Shown one piece after another: positions 52,349 to 61,157 of a stretch of DNA of 64,000 bases (positions are counted from its first letter, which is position 1; every line of letters starts with the position of its first letter). The translations under genes were made by a program, and so were the position numbers. This DNA is from Rhodobacter sp. (GTDB lineage: Bacteria > Pseudomonadota > Alphaproteobacteria > Rhodobacterales > Rhodobacteraceae), in the NCBI GenBank assembly GCA_020637555.1, contig JACKKF010000003.1, positions 372,001 through 436,000 of the forward strand. The letters run 5' to 3'. The notes beneath the pieces were generated by a model. It was not told the DNA's origin. It ran no database searches and saw nothing but the letters and a program-made list of their open reading frames with translations.

Positions 52349-53902
52349 TTGCCCATCGCGTCGACCATATCGCTTCCGGATATCCACCCGTTCGTTGGCA
52401 TGGATGTCTCGTCGCTGCTGGCTGATTCCGCGCGAAGAAACGGTGACCGTCTTTTCCTCGCATGGGAGCCGTTCGAAGGTCGCGCGCGCGCGTGGTCCTA
52501 TGCCGAGGCCGATCGCGCGGTGACCGACATCGCGGCGGGTCTGGCCGAACGGGGTTTGCGGCCGGGGGATGCCCTGATCCTGCATCTCGACAACGCGCCG
52601 GAATCGATCCTGGTCTGGCTGGCATGCGGGCGGCTGGGGGCGGTGGCGGTGGTGACCAACGCGCGGTCGAGTGCGGACGAGTTGCGTTATTTCGTCGAGA
52701 AATCCGGCGCGGTGGCGATCGTTTCGCAACCCGCCTTTTCCCCTGTCGTCGGGACGGTTGCAGACCTTGTCGATTGGACCGAGCTGGTCGAACCCGGAAC
52801 CGGGGACCAGGTCCTGCGCGGCGCCAGGACGCTTGCGCCGCGCCCAGCCGATCCGGCTGCCCCGTTTTGCGTGCAGTTCACATCCGGGACGACCTCGCGG
52901 CCCAAGGCCGTGGTGTGGACCCATGCGAACGCCCTGTGGGGCGCGATGGTGAACGCGCGCCACCTGAGTTTGCGCCCCGAGGACAAGGCGCTGGTCTTCT
53001 TTCCGCTGTGCCACGCGGTCGCGTTGTCCTGGCAGGTCCTGGGGTCGATCTGGGCCGGTGCCGCGGTTGTCGTGCAACCCAAGTTTTCCGCGGCGCGCTT
53101 TTGGGAAGTTGTCACAAGCCATGGCTGCACCTGGGCGCCCACCGGAGGGTTTGTCGAGAACGCGCTCAAGGATGTCCCGCGGCCCGAGGGCCACCGGCTG
53201 CGTTTTGTGCTGGCAACGGCCAATCTGGAGCCGTCCGAAGCCGCCTGGGGGCTGCGAAACACCGCAGGGCACGGCATGACCGAGATCATCACCCAGTCGT
53301 TGTTGTGCGACACCGTTGGCCCGATCGAGAACGGGGCCGTCGGGCGCCCGGCGCCTGAATACCGGATCGAGGTCCGGGATGACGATGGCAAGGCGGTCCC
53401 CCTGGGCGGCAGTGGCGAGCTGCTGATCGGAGGGATCCGGGGGCTGTCGCTGTTTGCCTGCTATCACGGTGACGAGCAGGCAACCGCCGAGGCCTTCACC
53501 GAGGACGGGCTGTTCCGCACCGGCGACATCGTCCGGCGTCGCCCGGACGGCGCGCTGGATCTGGTGGACCGCAAGAAGGACATGCTGAAGGTCGGTGGCG
53601 AAAACGTCGCCGCATCCGAGGTCGAAGCCGTCATTCTCAAGGTGCCGGGTGTCCGCGAAGTTGCCGTGGTCGGCCAGCGCCACAAGATGCTCGACGAGGT
53701 GCCTTTCGCGTTTGTCATAGCCACGCCGGCTGCCCCCGCCGATTTGCCTGACCGCATTCTCGCTGCCTGTCGGGCCGCGCTGGCGGATTTCAAGGTCCCG
53801 CGCGAGGTCCGGCTGGTCGAGGATTTTCCGCGGACGATTGGCGAGCTGAAGGTGCGGAAGGTGCGGCTGCGCGAAATGCTGCGCGATGAGGCCCAGGCAT
53901 GA
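52349..53902 (+). CDS. AMP-dependent acyl-CoA synthetase/ligase
   Basis: This 517-residue adenylate-forming enzyme has the phosphate loop QFTSGTTSRPKAVVW, the motif GHGMTE, and the hinge/A8 region FRTGDIVRRRPDG to DRKKDMLKVGGENV. A lysine lies near the C-terminus (GELKVRK). The start is TTG at 52349 with a strong CGGAGGACATC; no nearby ATG fits. It likely activates a side-chain carboxylic acid to its CoA thioester for the downstream beta-oxidation-like steps. The next gene overlaps by ATGA. Confidence 0.92.
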   Translation: MPIASTISLPDIHPFVGMDVSSLLADSARRNGDRLFLAWEPFEGRARAWSYAEADRAVTDIAAGLAERGLRPGDALILHLDNAPESILVWLACGRLGAVAVVTNARSSADELRYFVEKSGAVAIVSQPAFSPVVGTVADLVDWTELVEPGTGDQVLRGARTLAPRPADPAAPFCVQFTSGTTSRPKAVVWTHANALWGAMVNARHLSLRPEDKALVFFPLCHAVALSWQVLGSIWAGAAVVVQPKFSAARFWEVVTSHGCTWAPTGGFVENALKDVPRPEGHRLRFVLATANLEPSEAAWGLRNTAGHGMTEIITQSLLCDTVGPIENGAVGRPAPEYRIEVRDDDGKAVPLGGSGELLIGGIRGLSLFACYHGDEQATAEAFTEDGLFRTGDIVRRRPDGALDLVDRKKDMLKVGGENVAASEVEAVILKVPGVREVAVVGQRHKMLDEVPFAFVIATPAAPADLPDRILAACRAALADFKVPREVRLVEDFPRTIGELKVRKVRLREMLRDEAQA

Positions 53903-54891
53903 GCGATCTTGCCCGTCGCTTGGGCCCCGATATCGCCAGTCGCCTGACGCTGCCGCTGATCTCGGCGCCGATGTTTCGCGTCAGTGGTCCTGACCTGGTG
54001 ATCGCGGCCTGCAAGGCCGGGGTTATCGGGGCTTTTCCCACGTCGAATTGCCGAACGATCGAGGACCTGGACACCTGGCTGGGCCGTATCAACGACGCGC
54101 TGCGGGTGCCCGAGGGTCAGAATCCCGCCGCGCCGGTCTGCGCCAATCTGATCATACAGCAGGCCCGCCTTGATGAAGATCTGGCCCGGTTGATCGCGCA
54201 CAAGGTCGAGATGGTGATCACCAGTGTCGGCTCGCCGGCAGAGGTGATCAAGCCGCTCCACGCGATTGGCTGCAAGGTCTTTGCCGATGTTGCCACGATC
54301 CGCCACGCCCAAAAGGCGATCGCGGCGGGTGTCGACGGGCTGGTGTTGCTGACCGCCGGGGCAGGGGGGCAGACGGGCTGGGCGAATCCGCTCGCCTTCG
54401 TGGGCGCCGTGCGCCGGTTTTTCGATGGGCCGCTGGTCCTCGCAGGCGGTGTCAGCGACGGGCACAGCCTTTGGGCGGCGCGGGCGCTGGGATGTGACCT
54501 GGCCTATATGGGGACCCGCTTCATCGCCTCCAGCGAAAGCATGGCGACGGACGGCTACCGACAGATGCTCGTCGCCTCGTCGCTGGACGACGTGATGACC
54601 ACCAGGGCCTTCACCGGCCTGCCGACCAATATGCTGAAACCGTCGATCGAGGCCGCAGGCATTGACCCGGACCGGATGGACGAAACCGTAACGCCGGTGA
54701 TGGCGCGCAACATGTTCGGCGCCGGAACCCAGGGGCCGCAACGATGGGCCGACCTCTGGTCAGCCGGGCACAGCGTCAGCGCCGTGACGGATGCGCCGCC
54801 CGTGGCCGAGATCGTCGCCAGGATTGCGAAAGACTATGAATTCGCGCGGCAAGGCTGCCTGGCGGCCAGCGGGTGGCCAGCCGGTGCGTAA
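53899..54891 (+). CDS. Nitronate monooxygenase-family flavoprotein
   Basis: This 330-residue TIM-barrel protein has LPLISAPMFRVSGPDLV at the start and the FMN-phosphate segment LTAGAGGQTGWANPLAF. Family members oxidise alkyl nitronates, but many in lipid or side-chain operons act as flavin-dependent oxidoreductases, for example enoyl reductases. It overlaps the ligase gene (ATGA), which suits action on a CoA ester. No nitro-compound genes are nearby. Confidence 0.85.
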   Translation: MSDLARRLGPDIASRLTLPLISAPMFRVSGPDLVIAACKAGVIGAFPTSNCRTIEDLDTWLGRINDALRVPEGQNPAAPVCANLIIQQARLDEDLARLIAHKVEMVITSVGSPAEVIKPLHAIGCKVFADVATIRHAQKAIAAGVDGLVLLTAGAGGQTGWANPLAFVGAVRRFFDGPLVLAGGVSDGHSLWAARALGCDLAYMGTRFIASSESMATDGYRQMLVASSLDDVMTTRAFTGLPTNMLKPSIEAAGIDPDRMDETVTPVMARNMFGAGTQGPQRWADLWSAGHSVSAVTDAPPVAEIVARIAKDYEFARQGCLAASGWPAGA

Positions 54892-54915
54892 GCAAGGCCG
54901 ACAAGGAGACAAGGC

Positions 54916-54996
54916 ATGAGAATTCACGACAGACCCATTGCGCGCACCCGGATCAGGGGCGCCAAACCAGCCACGTCCTGCGAGTGTCGGGCCTGA
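54916..54996 (+). CDS. Small leader ORF (26 residues) coupled to the MBL gene
   Basis: AAGGAGACAAGGC precedes this ATG, and the TGA overlaps the ATG of the MBL gene (TGATG). The MBL start itself has no good ribosome-binding site, so translation of the small frame may be what brings ribosomes to it. The peptide is basic, starts MRIHDRPIARTRIRG and has no known family. Confidence 0.55.
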   Translation: MRIHDRPIARTRIRGAKPATSCECRA

Positions 54997-56036
54997 TGTC
55001 GCTCGATCATGGACAGGTAAGACCGCTTTTCGACAAGGCGCCCGCACATGGTGAGTGCATCGAGGTCGCTCCCGGCATCTTGTGGACGCGCTTTCCGCTA
55101 CCGTTTCGGCTGAATCATGTGAATGTGTATCTGATCGAGGATGGCGACGGATACGCGATTTTTGACACCGGCATGGGGACCGAGGTCACGCAGCGCCAGT
55201 GGGAAACGATGGCCGGGGATGTGTTGGCAGGCCAGCGCGTCACGCGGGTTTTTGCCAGCCATTTCCACATGGATCACATCGGCTGCGCGGGCTGGCTCTG
55301 TAACCGCTTCAATGCGCCGCTTTGGACCGGGAAGGTCACTTATCTTTATAACTCGTTCTTCTTTGATCGTCCTGCGGTGCTGGATCAAGACGAGTTTCGG
55401 GCCTACTTCCGAAAGCAGGGGATGACGGCGGACCAGACACACGCGATCACCACCGAAGGCCATGATTTCGGCAAGCTGATCGGCCGCCTGCCCAACAGTT
55501 ACCGCCGGATCGTGCCCGGCGAAACCCTGGTCATCGGGGAGCGCCGCTTCGAGGTTCTGGCGGGCGAGGGGCACGCGCCGGAACAGCTCATGCTGTATGC
55601 GCGGGACGACAAGCTGCTGCTTGTCGGCGATCAGGTGCTGACCCGAATTTCACCGAACGTGGCCGTTTCGGCGATGGGGCCGGATGACGATCCGCTGGGG
55701 CTGTTCATGGACTCGTTGCGGGACCTGAAAACCCGTGTCGACCACGATGTGATGGTGCTGCCGGGCCATCACCTGCCGTTCACGGGGCTTCATCAGCGAT
55801 GCGACGAATTGATCGCGCATCACGAAGACCGGTGCCACGAGGTGCTGGAGGCTTGCGCCAGATCCGACGCCTCGCTCACCGATCTGGTCGATGTCCTGTT
55901 TGCGCATGTAACCGACACTCAACAGTTCAACTTCGCCTTCGGCGAGACCCATGCGCATGTCAATTACCTGCTGCGCCGGACGGCACTGCGCGAAGTTCCT
56001 GACTCCTATGGTGTGCGGCGTTTCAGAACGGCATGA
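54996..56036 (+). CDS. Metallo-beta-lactamase-fold hydrolase
   Basis: This 346-residue MBL-fold protein has the metal motif SHFHMDHIG, the later GEGHAPEQ and LPGHHLPF, and a C-terminal helical domain. The family pattern GILWTRFPLPFRLNHVNVYL supports the ATG at 54996. Relatives include thioesterases, lactonases and glyoxalase II-like enzymes; here hydrolysis of a CoA or glutathione thioester is plausible, given the ligase and GST-like neighbours. Confidence 0.87.
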   Translation: MSLDHGQVRPLFDKAPAHGECIEVAPGILWTRFPLPFRLNHVNVYLIEDGDGYAIFDTGMGTEVTQRQWETMAGDVLAGQRVTRVFASHFHMDHIGCAGWLCNRFNAPLWTGKVTYLYNSFFFDRPAVLDQDEFRAYFRKQGMTADQTHAITTEGHDFGKLIGRLPNSYRRIVPGETLVIGERRFEVLAGEGHAPEQLMLYARDDKLLLVGDQVLTRISPNVAVSAMGPDDDPLGLFMDSLRDLKTRVDHDVMVLPGHHLPFTGLHQRCDELIAHHEDRCHEVLEACARSDASLTDLVDVLFAHVTDTQQFNFAFGETHAHVNYLLRRTALREVPDSYGVRRFRTA

Positions 56037-56074
56037 GCTCCGGGGCTGGCCGGGGGCTGGCCCGGGGCTGATCG

Positions 56075-56761
56075 TCAGGCGCCTGGCGCCTGATTGCCCC
56101 GGTAAATGCCGTTCATCAGGATTTCGAGCACGCACTTCACCGTCAGATCGCGCTGCAGCGGGTTGGTGACGTCGATGCCGTAGGTCTGGTTGATCAGGGG
56201 CGCGATGGAAAACAGCACCGAACCCGCAGAATAGATGATGTGCGTCAACAGGTGGTTGGGCATATCGACGATCACGCCGCGTTTGCGGGCACCATCCAGA
56301 ACCTTGTCGAAATTCTTGAAGGTTCCGCGGAAATACTCCTCGGTCAGCCACCTGAGCCGGTCGGTATCGAGCGATCCCTCGATAATGATGATGCGCGCCA
56401 TTTCCGGATAGATGCTGGCGACTTTCATGTGCCGTTCGATGACGAACCGAAGAACCGCCTCGAAATCCGCATCCTCGCTGGTGTCGATCCGGAACGGGAA
56501 TTCCTTGTTGATCCGCCCGAACAGGTCGTGGATGGTTTCCTGCCACAAGAGTTCTTTGGTCTTGAAATGATAGTGCAAAACCGATTGCGCAATGCCCGCC
56601 TTCTGCGCGATGTTCACGGTCGACGTTGCGTCGAAGCCATGTTTCGAAAACTGATCGAGCGCCGCGTGCAGGATCAACTGTGACGTTGCTTCACGGTTCT
56701 CGACATCTTCCTTGCGGGGCCGCCCGCGCTTGCGCGCAACCTTCGGTTTGGCTTTCATCAT
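56075..56761 (-). CDS. TetR-family transcriptional regulator
   Basis: This 228-residue regulator has a basic N-terminus (KRGRPRKED) and a helix-turn-helix at about residues 45-68 (ATSTVNIAQKAGIAQSVLHYHF). It is convergent with the ligase-MBL operon and upstream of the EthD cluster on the same strand. It is the only regulator gene within 46-64 kb and so the nearest candidate for the shared operator motif, although no copy lies at its own promoter. Confidence 0.88.
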   Translation of the reverse strand: MMKAKPKVARKRGRPRKEDVENREATSQLILHAALDQFSKHGFDATSTVNIAQKAGIAQSVLHYHFKTKELLWQETIHDLFGRINKEFPFRIDTSEDADFEAVLRFVIERHMKVASIYPEMARIIIIEGSLDTDRLRWLTEEYFRGTFKNFDKVLDGARKRGVIVDMPNHLLTHIIYSAGSVLFSIAPLINQTYGIDVTNPLQRDLTVKCVLEILMNGIYRGNQAPGA

Positions 56762-56914
56762 TCCGTTAATGTCTCTGTCCCCCGGCTGAATTTTTGCGTG
56801 ATCGGATTGGATTGATTATTCCATTAATAGGGCATGAGACAGCGCATGTATGCGGGACAGAACGCCTCACGGCCTTTGCCTTATGGGAAAATTCGATAGG
56901 CGTCCAGTGGCGTC
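56762..56914. other. Intergenic region upstream of the TetR gene
   Basis: This 153-bp gap contains TTCCGTTAATG (about 56762-56772) and TTCCATTAATAG (about 56818-56829), two copies of a TTCCRTTAAT element flanking the probable tetR promoter. A related CCATTAAT occurs upstream of the EthD operon near 61788. Possible regulator half-sites. Confidence 0.35.
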
Positions 56915-57646
56915 TCATGACTCGGGATGCCCGGGTGGCCACGAAAACTCGGTCAGCAACAGGCGAACCGACCCTCCCTTCATCAGGAAATTGCCCTCGT
57001 CCGGAACCACGTTCCGCTGATAGCCGGCGCTTTGGTAGAGGCGGCCCATGTCCCGGGGCTCGCGGACCCAGATTTCGAGGATTCCATCGAATCCATGGGG
57101 AGTCGCTTCGCCATTGGCGCACCGTTCCGTTCCGGGCGTGACGTAGTGCTGCACATAGCGATGGAAAAACGATGCCGCATCTTTGGCTGACAGCACCAGA
57201 TCGGCATGAACATGGCGCCAGTGATGCACGAAGTCCTCGTGGGATATGGCGGGGTTGCGCTTGAGGAACGAGAAGACCTTGATCCCCTCGCGCGGGCCAT
57301 CGACGACGACATGCGACGTTGCTTCCAGCACGATCGACCCGGCGGGATCCGAGAAGGCTGCCTCGTCGGGCCGGACCCGTTCGCGGTAGATCGCGGTTTC
57401 GGAAAATCGTTTCTCGGGCCGGTCGGCGGGCTCTTTCAGGCCGATCTGAAGCACGCCGGCAAAATCGGTCACCGGCACGCCGGGGGCCTCGATCTGCAGC
57501 GCGTGGTTCTGGATATAGCTGCTTGCGAAGTCCCAGAACTCCGGGATGCCGGTGACCAGGGGCCCGTGATGGTCACGCCAGTATTGCTGGGTTTCGGCGA
57601 TCGTGGCGCCCGCCTTGCCGCGTGCGATTACAAAGCGTTCGACCAT
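56915..57646 (-). CDS. EthD-like protein, tandem paralogue 1
   Basis: This 243-residue protein has two EthD-like units. The N-terminal one shows ERFVIARGKAGATIAE and YWRDHHGPLV; the C-terminal one starts near residue 125 with FSFLKRNPAISHEDFVHHW. It is last in a row of three paralogues and the most divergent of them. The function of such double-EthD proteins is unknown; a dimeric alpha-beta barrel with a hydrophobic pocket is expected. Confidence 0.8.
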   Translation of the reverse strand: MVERFVIARGKAGATIAETQQYWRDHHGPLVTGIPEFWDFASSYIQNHALQIEAPGVPVTDFAGVLQIGLKEPADRPEKRFSETAIYRERVRPDEAAFSDPAGSIVLEATSHVVVDGPREGIKVFSFLKRNPAISHEDFVHHWRHVHADLVLSAKDAASFFHRYVQHYVTPGTERCANGEATPHGFDGILEIWVREPRDMGRLYQSAGYQRNVVPDEGNFLMKGGSVRLLLTEFSWPPGHPES

Positions 57647-57667
57647 CGTGGTCCCTCGTGCTTTGGG

Positions 57668-58405
57668 TCAGTCGGCCGACCGTCCGGTTTCGGGTGTGAT
57701 TTCGATTTCCTTCAACAGGAACCGGAGCGAGGCGCCGCGCTGCACGAAATTGTCCTCGTCGGGGTGCAGCTTCTCGCGGTAGGCACGGCTCGTGAACAGG
57801 CGTTCCAGATCCTCGGGCGCGTCGAACCACAGTTCCAGAATCCCGTCGAACTGGAACGGCGACGGCGCCCCGTTGAAGCGTTTCTCGGTGCCCGGGGTCA
57901 CATAGTGCTGCACATAGCGGTGAAAGCACGAGTGGATCCCGGGCTCTGAGCGCACGATATCGGCATGCGGGCCGCCCCAGTGCGCAACGAACTGGTCGTG
58001 GCTGATATCCGGGCGGCGCTTGTTGAACGAGAACATCTTGAAGCCGGTGCGCGGCCCGTCGATGATGACGTTCGGTTCGGCCTCCATGACGGTGCAATTT
58101 CCCAGATCGGCGAAATTGGGCCCGTCATGCGCCACCTTCTCCTTATACAGCCTGGTGTCCGAAAACAGGCGCTCCGGGTGGCCATGGTTCGCGCGCTGCC
58201 AGGTTTCCATGACCCCCTCGTAGTCGGGCTTGGGGATGCCGAATGCGTCGATTTCCAACGTCTCGTTCTGGATATAACGCTCGGTGAACTCCCAGTATTC
58301 GGGGATCCTGGCGACCAGCGGTGCGTGGGTGTTCATCCAGTAGTCGAGGAATTCGGCACGGCTCATTCCGGGCCTGGCTTTGGTGATCGCGAAACGTTCG
58401 AGCAT
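57668..58405 (-). CDS. EthD-like protein, tandem paralogue 2
   Basis: This 245-residue protein has the same two-unit plan: ERFAITKARPGMSRAEFLDYW with NTHAPLV, then FSFNKRRPDISHDQFVAHW and HRYVQHYVTPG. It lies 21 bp upstream of paralogue 1 and 66 bp downstream of paralogue 3, so all three are co-transcribed. Conserved histidines in each unit (HAPLV, HADIV) may bind substrate or metal. Confidence 0.8.
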   Translation of the reverse strand: MLERFAITKARPGMSRAEFLDYWMNTHAPLVARIPEYWEFTERYIQNETLEIDAFGIPKPDYEGVMETWQRANHGHPERLFSDTRLYKEKVAHDGPNFADLGNCTVMEAEPNVIIDGPRTGFKMFSFNKRRPDISHDQFVAHWGGPHADIVRSEPGIHSCFHRYVQHYVTPGTEKRFNGAPSPFQFDGILELWFDAPEDLERLFTSRAYREKLHPDEDNFVQRGASLRFLLKEIEITPETGRSAD

Positions 58406-58471
58406 TTTCCGTCACTCCCTGTTGCGTGGCCAGTGTCGCCCCCGGCGATCGGGCCGGGGGGGGCAGGTGTG

Positions 58472-59215
58472 TCAGGCCAGTTTCCTGGCCGACTCCGGCG
58501 TGATCTCGATTTCCTTGAGCATGAAACGGGTCGAGCCACCCAGCAGGATGAAGTTGGGCTCATCCGGGTTCAGCTTGGTCTTGTAGTCCTCGGTGGCGAA
58601 CATCGTTTCGATGTCTTCCAGCGAGCGGAACCACAGCTCCTTGACCGCGTCGAATTGCGGCAGCTGCCCCTCGCCGGTGGTGCCGAACTGCTTTTGCGTC
58701 CCGGGGATGACGTAATGCTGCACATAGCGCGGGATGTAGGACATGATCTGCTGCGACGCGAGGACGATCCCGGCATGAATGGTCCGGTAGTGCTCGACGA
58801 ATGCCTCGTGGCTGATATCCGGGCGGCGGCGCATGAACGAGAGCATCTTGTAGCCTTCGCGCGGGCCGTCGATGATCACGTTGGTATCGGCCTCCATGAC
58901 GGTGCAACCCGTCGGGTCGATGAAGTTCGCCTCATCGGGGCGGACATGTTCCATATAGGCCGGGGTCTCGGCGAACAGGCGTTCCTTGTGGCCGTGATCC
59001 TCGCGCAGCCAGGTTTCCATGACGCCGTCGAATTGGGAAACCGGCACGCCGTAGGCCGGCGTGTCCAGCGTGTGGTTCTGGATATACCGCTCGGTGAAGT
59101 CCCAATACCCGGGCATCCCGGCGACGAGCGGCCCGTGACGCTCGCTCCAGTAGGTCTGGAACTCGGCGCGGCTCATGCCTTGTTTCGCCGTCGCGATGAC
59201 AAAACGCTTTCTCAT
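58472..59215 (-). CDS. EthD-like protein, tandem paralogue 3
   Basis: This 247-residue protein has the motifs KRFVIATAKQGMSRAEFQTYW, then FMRRRPDISHEAFVEHY and PRYVQHYVIPG. The ATG at 59215 follows GGAGGAAAGA and is used in place of the upstream frame start at 59248. It is the first of the three to be transcribed. Strong similarity to paralogue 2 points to recent duplication. Confidence 0.82.
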   Translation of the reverse strand: MRKRFVIATAKQGMSRAEFQTYWSERHGPLVAGMPGYWDFTERYIQNHTLDTPAYGVPVSQFDGVMETWLREDHGHKERLFAETPAYMEHVRPDEANFIDPTGCTVMEADTNVIIDGPREGYKMLSFMRRRPDISHEAFVEHYRTIHAGIVLASQQIMSYIPRYVQHYVIPGTQKQFGTTGEGQLPQFDAVKELWFRSLEDIETMFATEDYKTKLNPDEPNFILLGGSTRFMLKEIEITPESARKLA

Positions 59216-59275
59216 TCTTTCCTCCGTGTCGCAGACCCGGCGCCGCAATCGCGCGCCGGGATGAGGGTCAAGAGA

Positions 59276-60004
59276 TCACTTGCTGGCGCCAGCGCGTCCA
59301 CCATCGACGATCACCGTTTGACCGTTTAGGAACGTATTGCGCGGGCTGGCCATGGTCGAAACCATGTGCGCGACATCCGCGGGCTCGCCGATATGGCCGA
59401 CGGCGATCTGCTTGGCCAGGGTCGGGATCACATTCGGATCGTCCCACAGATCCAGCGCCGGGGTGTTGATGACACCGGGCGCGATGGCGTTCACCAGGAT
59501 CCCGTCGCCCCCCAGTTCCATCGACATCGACACGGTGAGCGACACCAGCGCGCCCTTCGATGCCGCGTAATGGCCCAACCGGGCCGCACCCAGATAGGCC
59601 CGCGACGCGATGTTCACGATCCGACCGCCGCCGCCCTTTCGCATGATCGGCACCGCGAGCTTTGCGAACTCGAAGGGCGCAATCAGGTTGACCTCCATGA
59701 TCTTGCGGAAGTCGTCGCCGCTCAGGTCATCAAAGCTGCCTGGCCAGAAGGCGCCAGCGTTGTTCACCAGAACGAACAGACCCTCGGCGCGGTCAAAAAG
59801 TGCGGCCCGATGCGCCGGATCGGTGACGTCCCCCGCGACAAAGTCGACGTTGTCGCCGAACTCCCGGGCCGCTTCGGCCAGTGCTTCGTGGCGCATGTCC
59901 GACATGAGAACCCTGAAGCCATCGTCGACCAGGCGTCGGGTGATGCCCTTGCCCATGCCGCCGGCGGCGCCGGTGACGATGGCCAGTTGCTTTGTGTCCG
60001 TCAT
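59276..60004 (-). CDS. Short-chain dehydrogenase/reductase
   Basis: This 242-residue SDR has TGAAGGMGKG for cofactor binding, VNNAGAF, and the catalytic Tyr-Lys in GHYAASKGALVS with a Ser in NIASRA. In a side-chain pathway it would fit a 3-hydroxyacyl-CoA dehydrogenase step. It lies 22 bp after the thiolase-fold gene and 60 bp before the EthD genes. Confidence 0.9.
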   Translation of the reverse strand: MTDTKQLAIVTGAAGGMGKGITRRLVDDGFRVLMSDMRHEALAEAAREFGDNVDFVAGDVTDPAHRAALFDRAEGLFVLVNNAGAFWPGSFDDLSGDDFRKIMEVNLIAPFEFAKLAVPIMRKGGGGRIVNIASRAYLGAARLGHYAASKGALVSLTVSMSMELGGDGILVNAIAPGVINTPALDLWDDPNVIPTLAKQIAVGHIGEPADVAHMVSTMASPRNTFLNGQTVIVDGGRAGASK

Positions 60005-60026
60005 TGTTTGCCCTCTCTGTGCGGTT

Positions 60027-61157
60027 TCAGGAATCCGTCCGCGTCAGGATCTGCGTGATGCAGGTCGATCCGGCCCCCAGCAGGTGACAGATGCCGACCT
60101 TGTCGTCGAAGTTCCGGAACCGGCGATTGGTTTCGATCAGCTGGAACACGCCGGTCGGGCCTGCGGGATGGCCACGCGCGATCAGGCCGCCGTCGGTCGA
60201 GACCTCAGGCAGGCCGAATTTCGCCCGGGATCCGGGGCCGAATGCGCCCTTTTCCAGCAAGGCCTCGGTCTCGCCCGGCTGGGTGAACCCGAAGAGCTCG
60301 CAATAGACCAGTTCCTCGACGGCAAAACCGTCATGGACCTGAACGATATCAACGTCCTTGGGCCCGACACCGGCCTTGTCCAGCGCGGCGGCGACGGTCG
60401 TTTTGCTGATTTCGGGCGGGCCGACGATGGCGCCTTCGATGATGTGGCGGTCACCGTAGATCTCGGTCTGGAACTCGGACGAGGCGATCCGCGCCATCGG
60501 CCAGCGGGCGTTCTTCAGCCGCTTCAGGCCCTCGCGGGTGGCCAGGACCACGGCCGCCGCGCCATAGACCCAGGGGGTGATCATCATCGCCGTCATCGGC
60601 GGGGCGATCTCCTTGGATGCGAGGACCTCTTCGACCGTCACCTCGTGATCCGGGCGCCGGGCGGCAAAGGGAATATCACGGGCGTAGTTCCAGTTCTTGG
60701 CCGCGATCATCGCGAAATGCTCGGGCTTGGTGCCGATGTCGTGCATCCTGCGCTGGGCCCACATGGCAAACAGCGCGACCGGCGGCAGATAGCCCTGCGC
60801 GGCAATCGGGTTATCGGTGTTGGTGGGCACGTCGTAGCCGATCAGCAGCACCACGTCGGCGGTGCCTGCTTCCATCGCGTTGAGCGCCTCATGCGCGGCA
60901 GCCAGACCGCTGGCCGAGGCGTTCGACACCTGGACCACCGGAATGCCGGTCAGGCCAAATTCCTTGCCCACCAGAACGGCGGCCGGCGAGGTTGGCATCA
61001 CCGTCCCGGCATAGAGCGCGTCGATATCCTTGTAGGTGCATCCCGCATCCCGCATCGCGGCCAGACCGGCCTGCCGGGCGAGAACCCGGCCCGAGCCCAG
61101 CGGATGCTTGTTGCTGACCGGGACGGTTCCGCTTCCTGCGACAAAAATCTCACGCAC
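60027..61157 (-). CDS. Thiolase-fold protein (SCP-x/Ltp type) lacking the catalytic cysteine
   Basis: This 376-residue thiolase-superfamily protein begins with GTG and overlaps the DUF35 stop. The usual nucleophile motif N-A-C-A-S-G reads N-A-S-A-S-G, with Ser81 in place of Cys. The histidine motif RGHPAGPTG is kept, and the C-terminal ICHLLGAG resembles SCP-x proteins. Without the Cys, normal thiolysis is unlikely. Paired with a DUF35 protein, it recalls Ltp2-ChsH2(DUF35), a steroid side-chain aldolase built on a thiolase fold. Retro-aldol cleavage is the preferred inference; an inactive or acyl-binding role is the alternative. Confidence 0.83.
   Translation of the reverse strand: MREIFVAGSGTVPVSNKHPLGSGRVLARQAGLAAMRDAGCTYKDIDALYAGTVMPTSPAAVLVGKEFGLTGIPVVQVSNASASGLAAAHEALNAMEAGTADVVLLIGYDVPTNTDNPIAAQGYLPPVALFAMWAQRRMHDIGTKPEHFAMIAAKNWNYARDIPFAARRPDHEVTVEEVLASKEIAPPMTAMMITPWVYGAAAVVLATREGLKRLKNARWPMARIASSEFQTEIYGDRHIIEGAIVGPPEISKTTVAAALDKAGVGPKDVDIVQVHDGFAVEELVYCELFGFTQPGETEALLEKGAFGPGSRAKFGLPEVSTDGGLIARGHPAGPTGVFQLIETNRRFRNFDDKVGICHLLGAGSTCITQILTRTDS

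Noticed and set aside
54873..54998. Frameshift at the 5' end of the MBL gene instead of a leader ORF
   Set aside because: The family N-terminus is already complete from 54996, and the small frame has its own strong ribosome-binding site and an exact TGATG junction. Not fully excluded.
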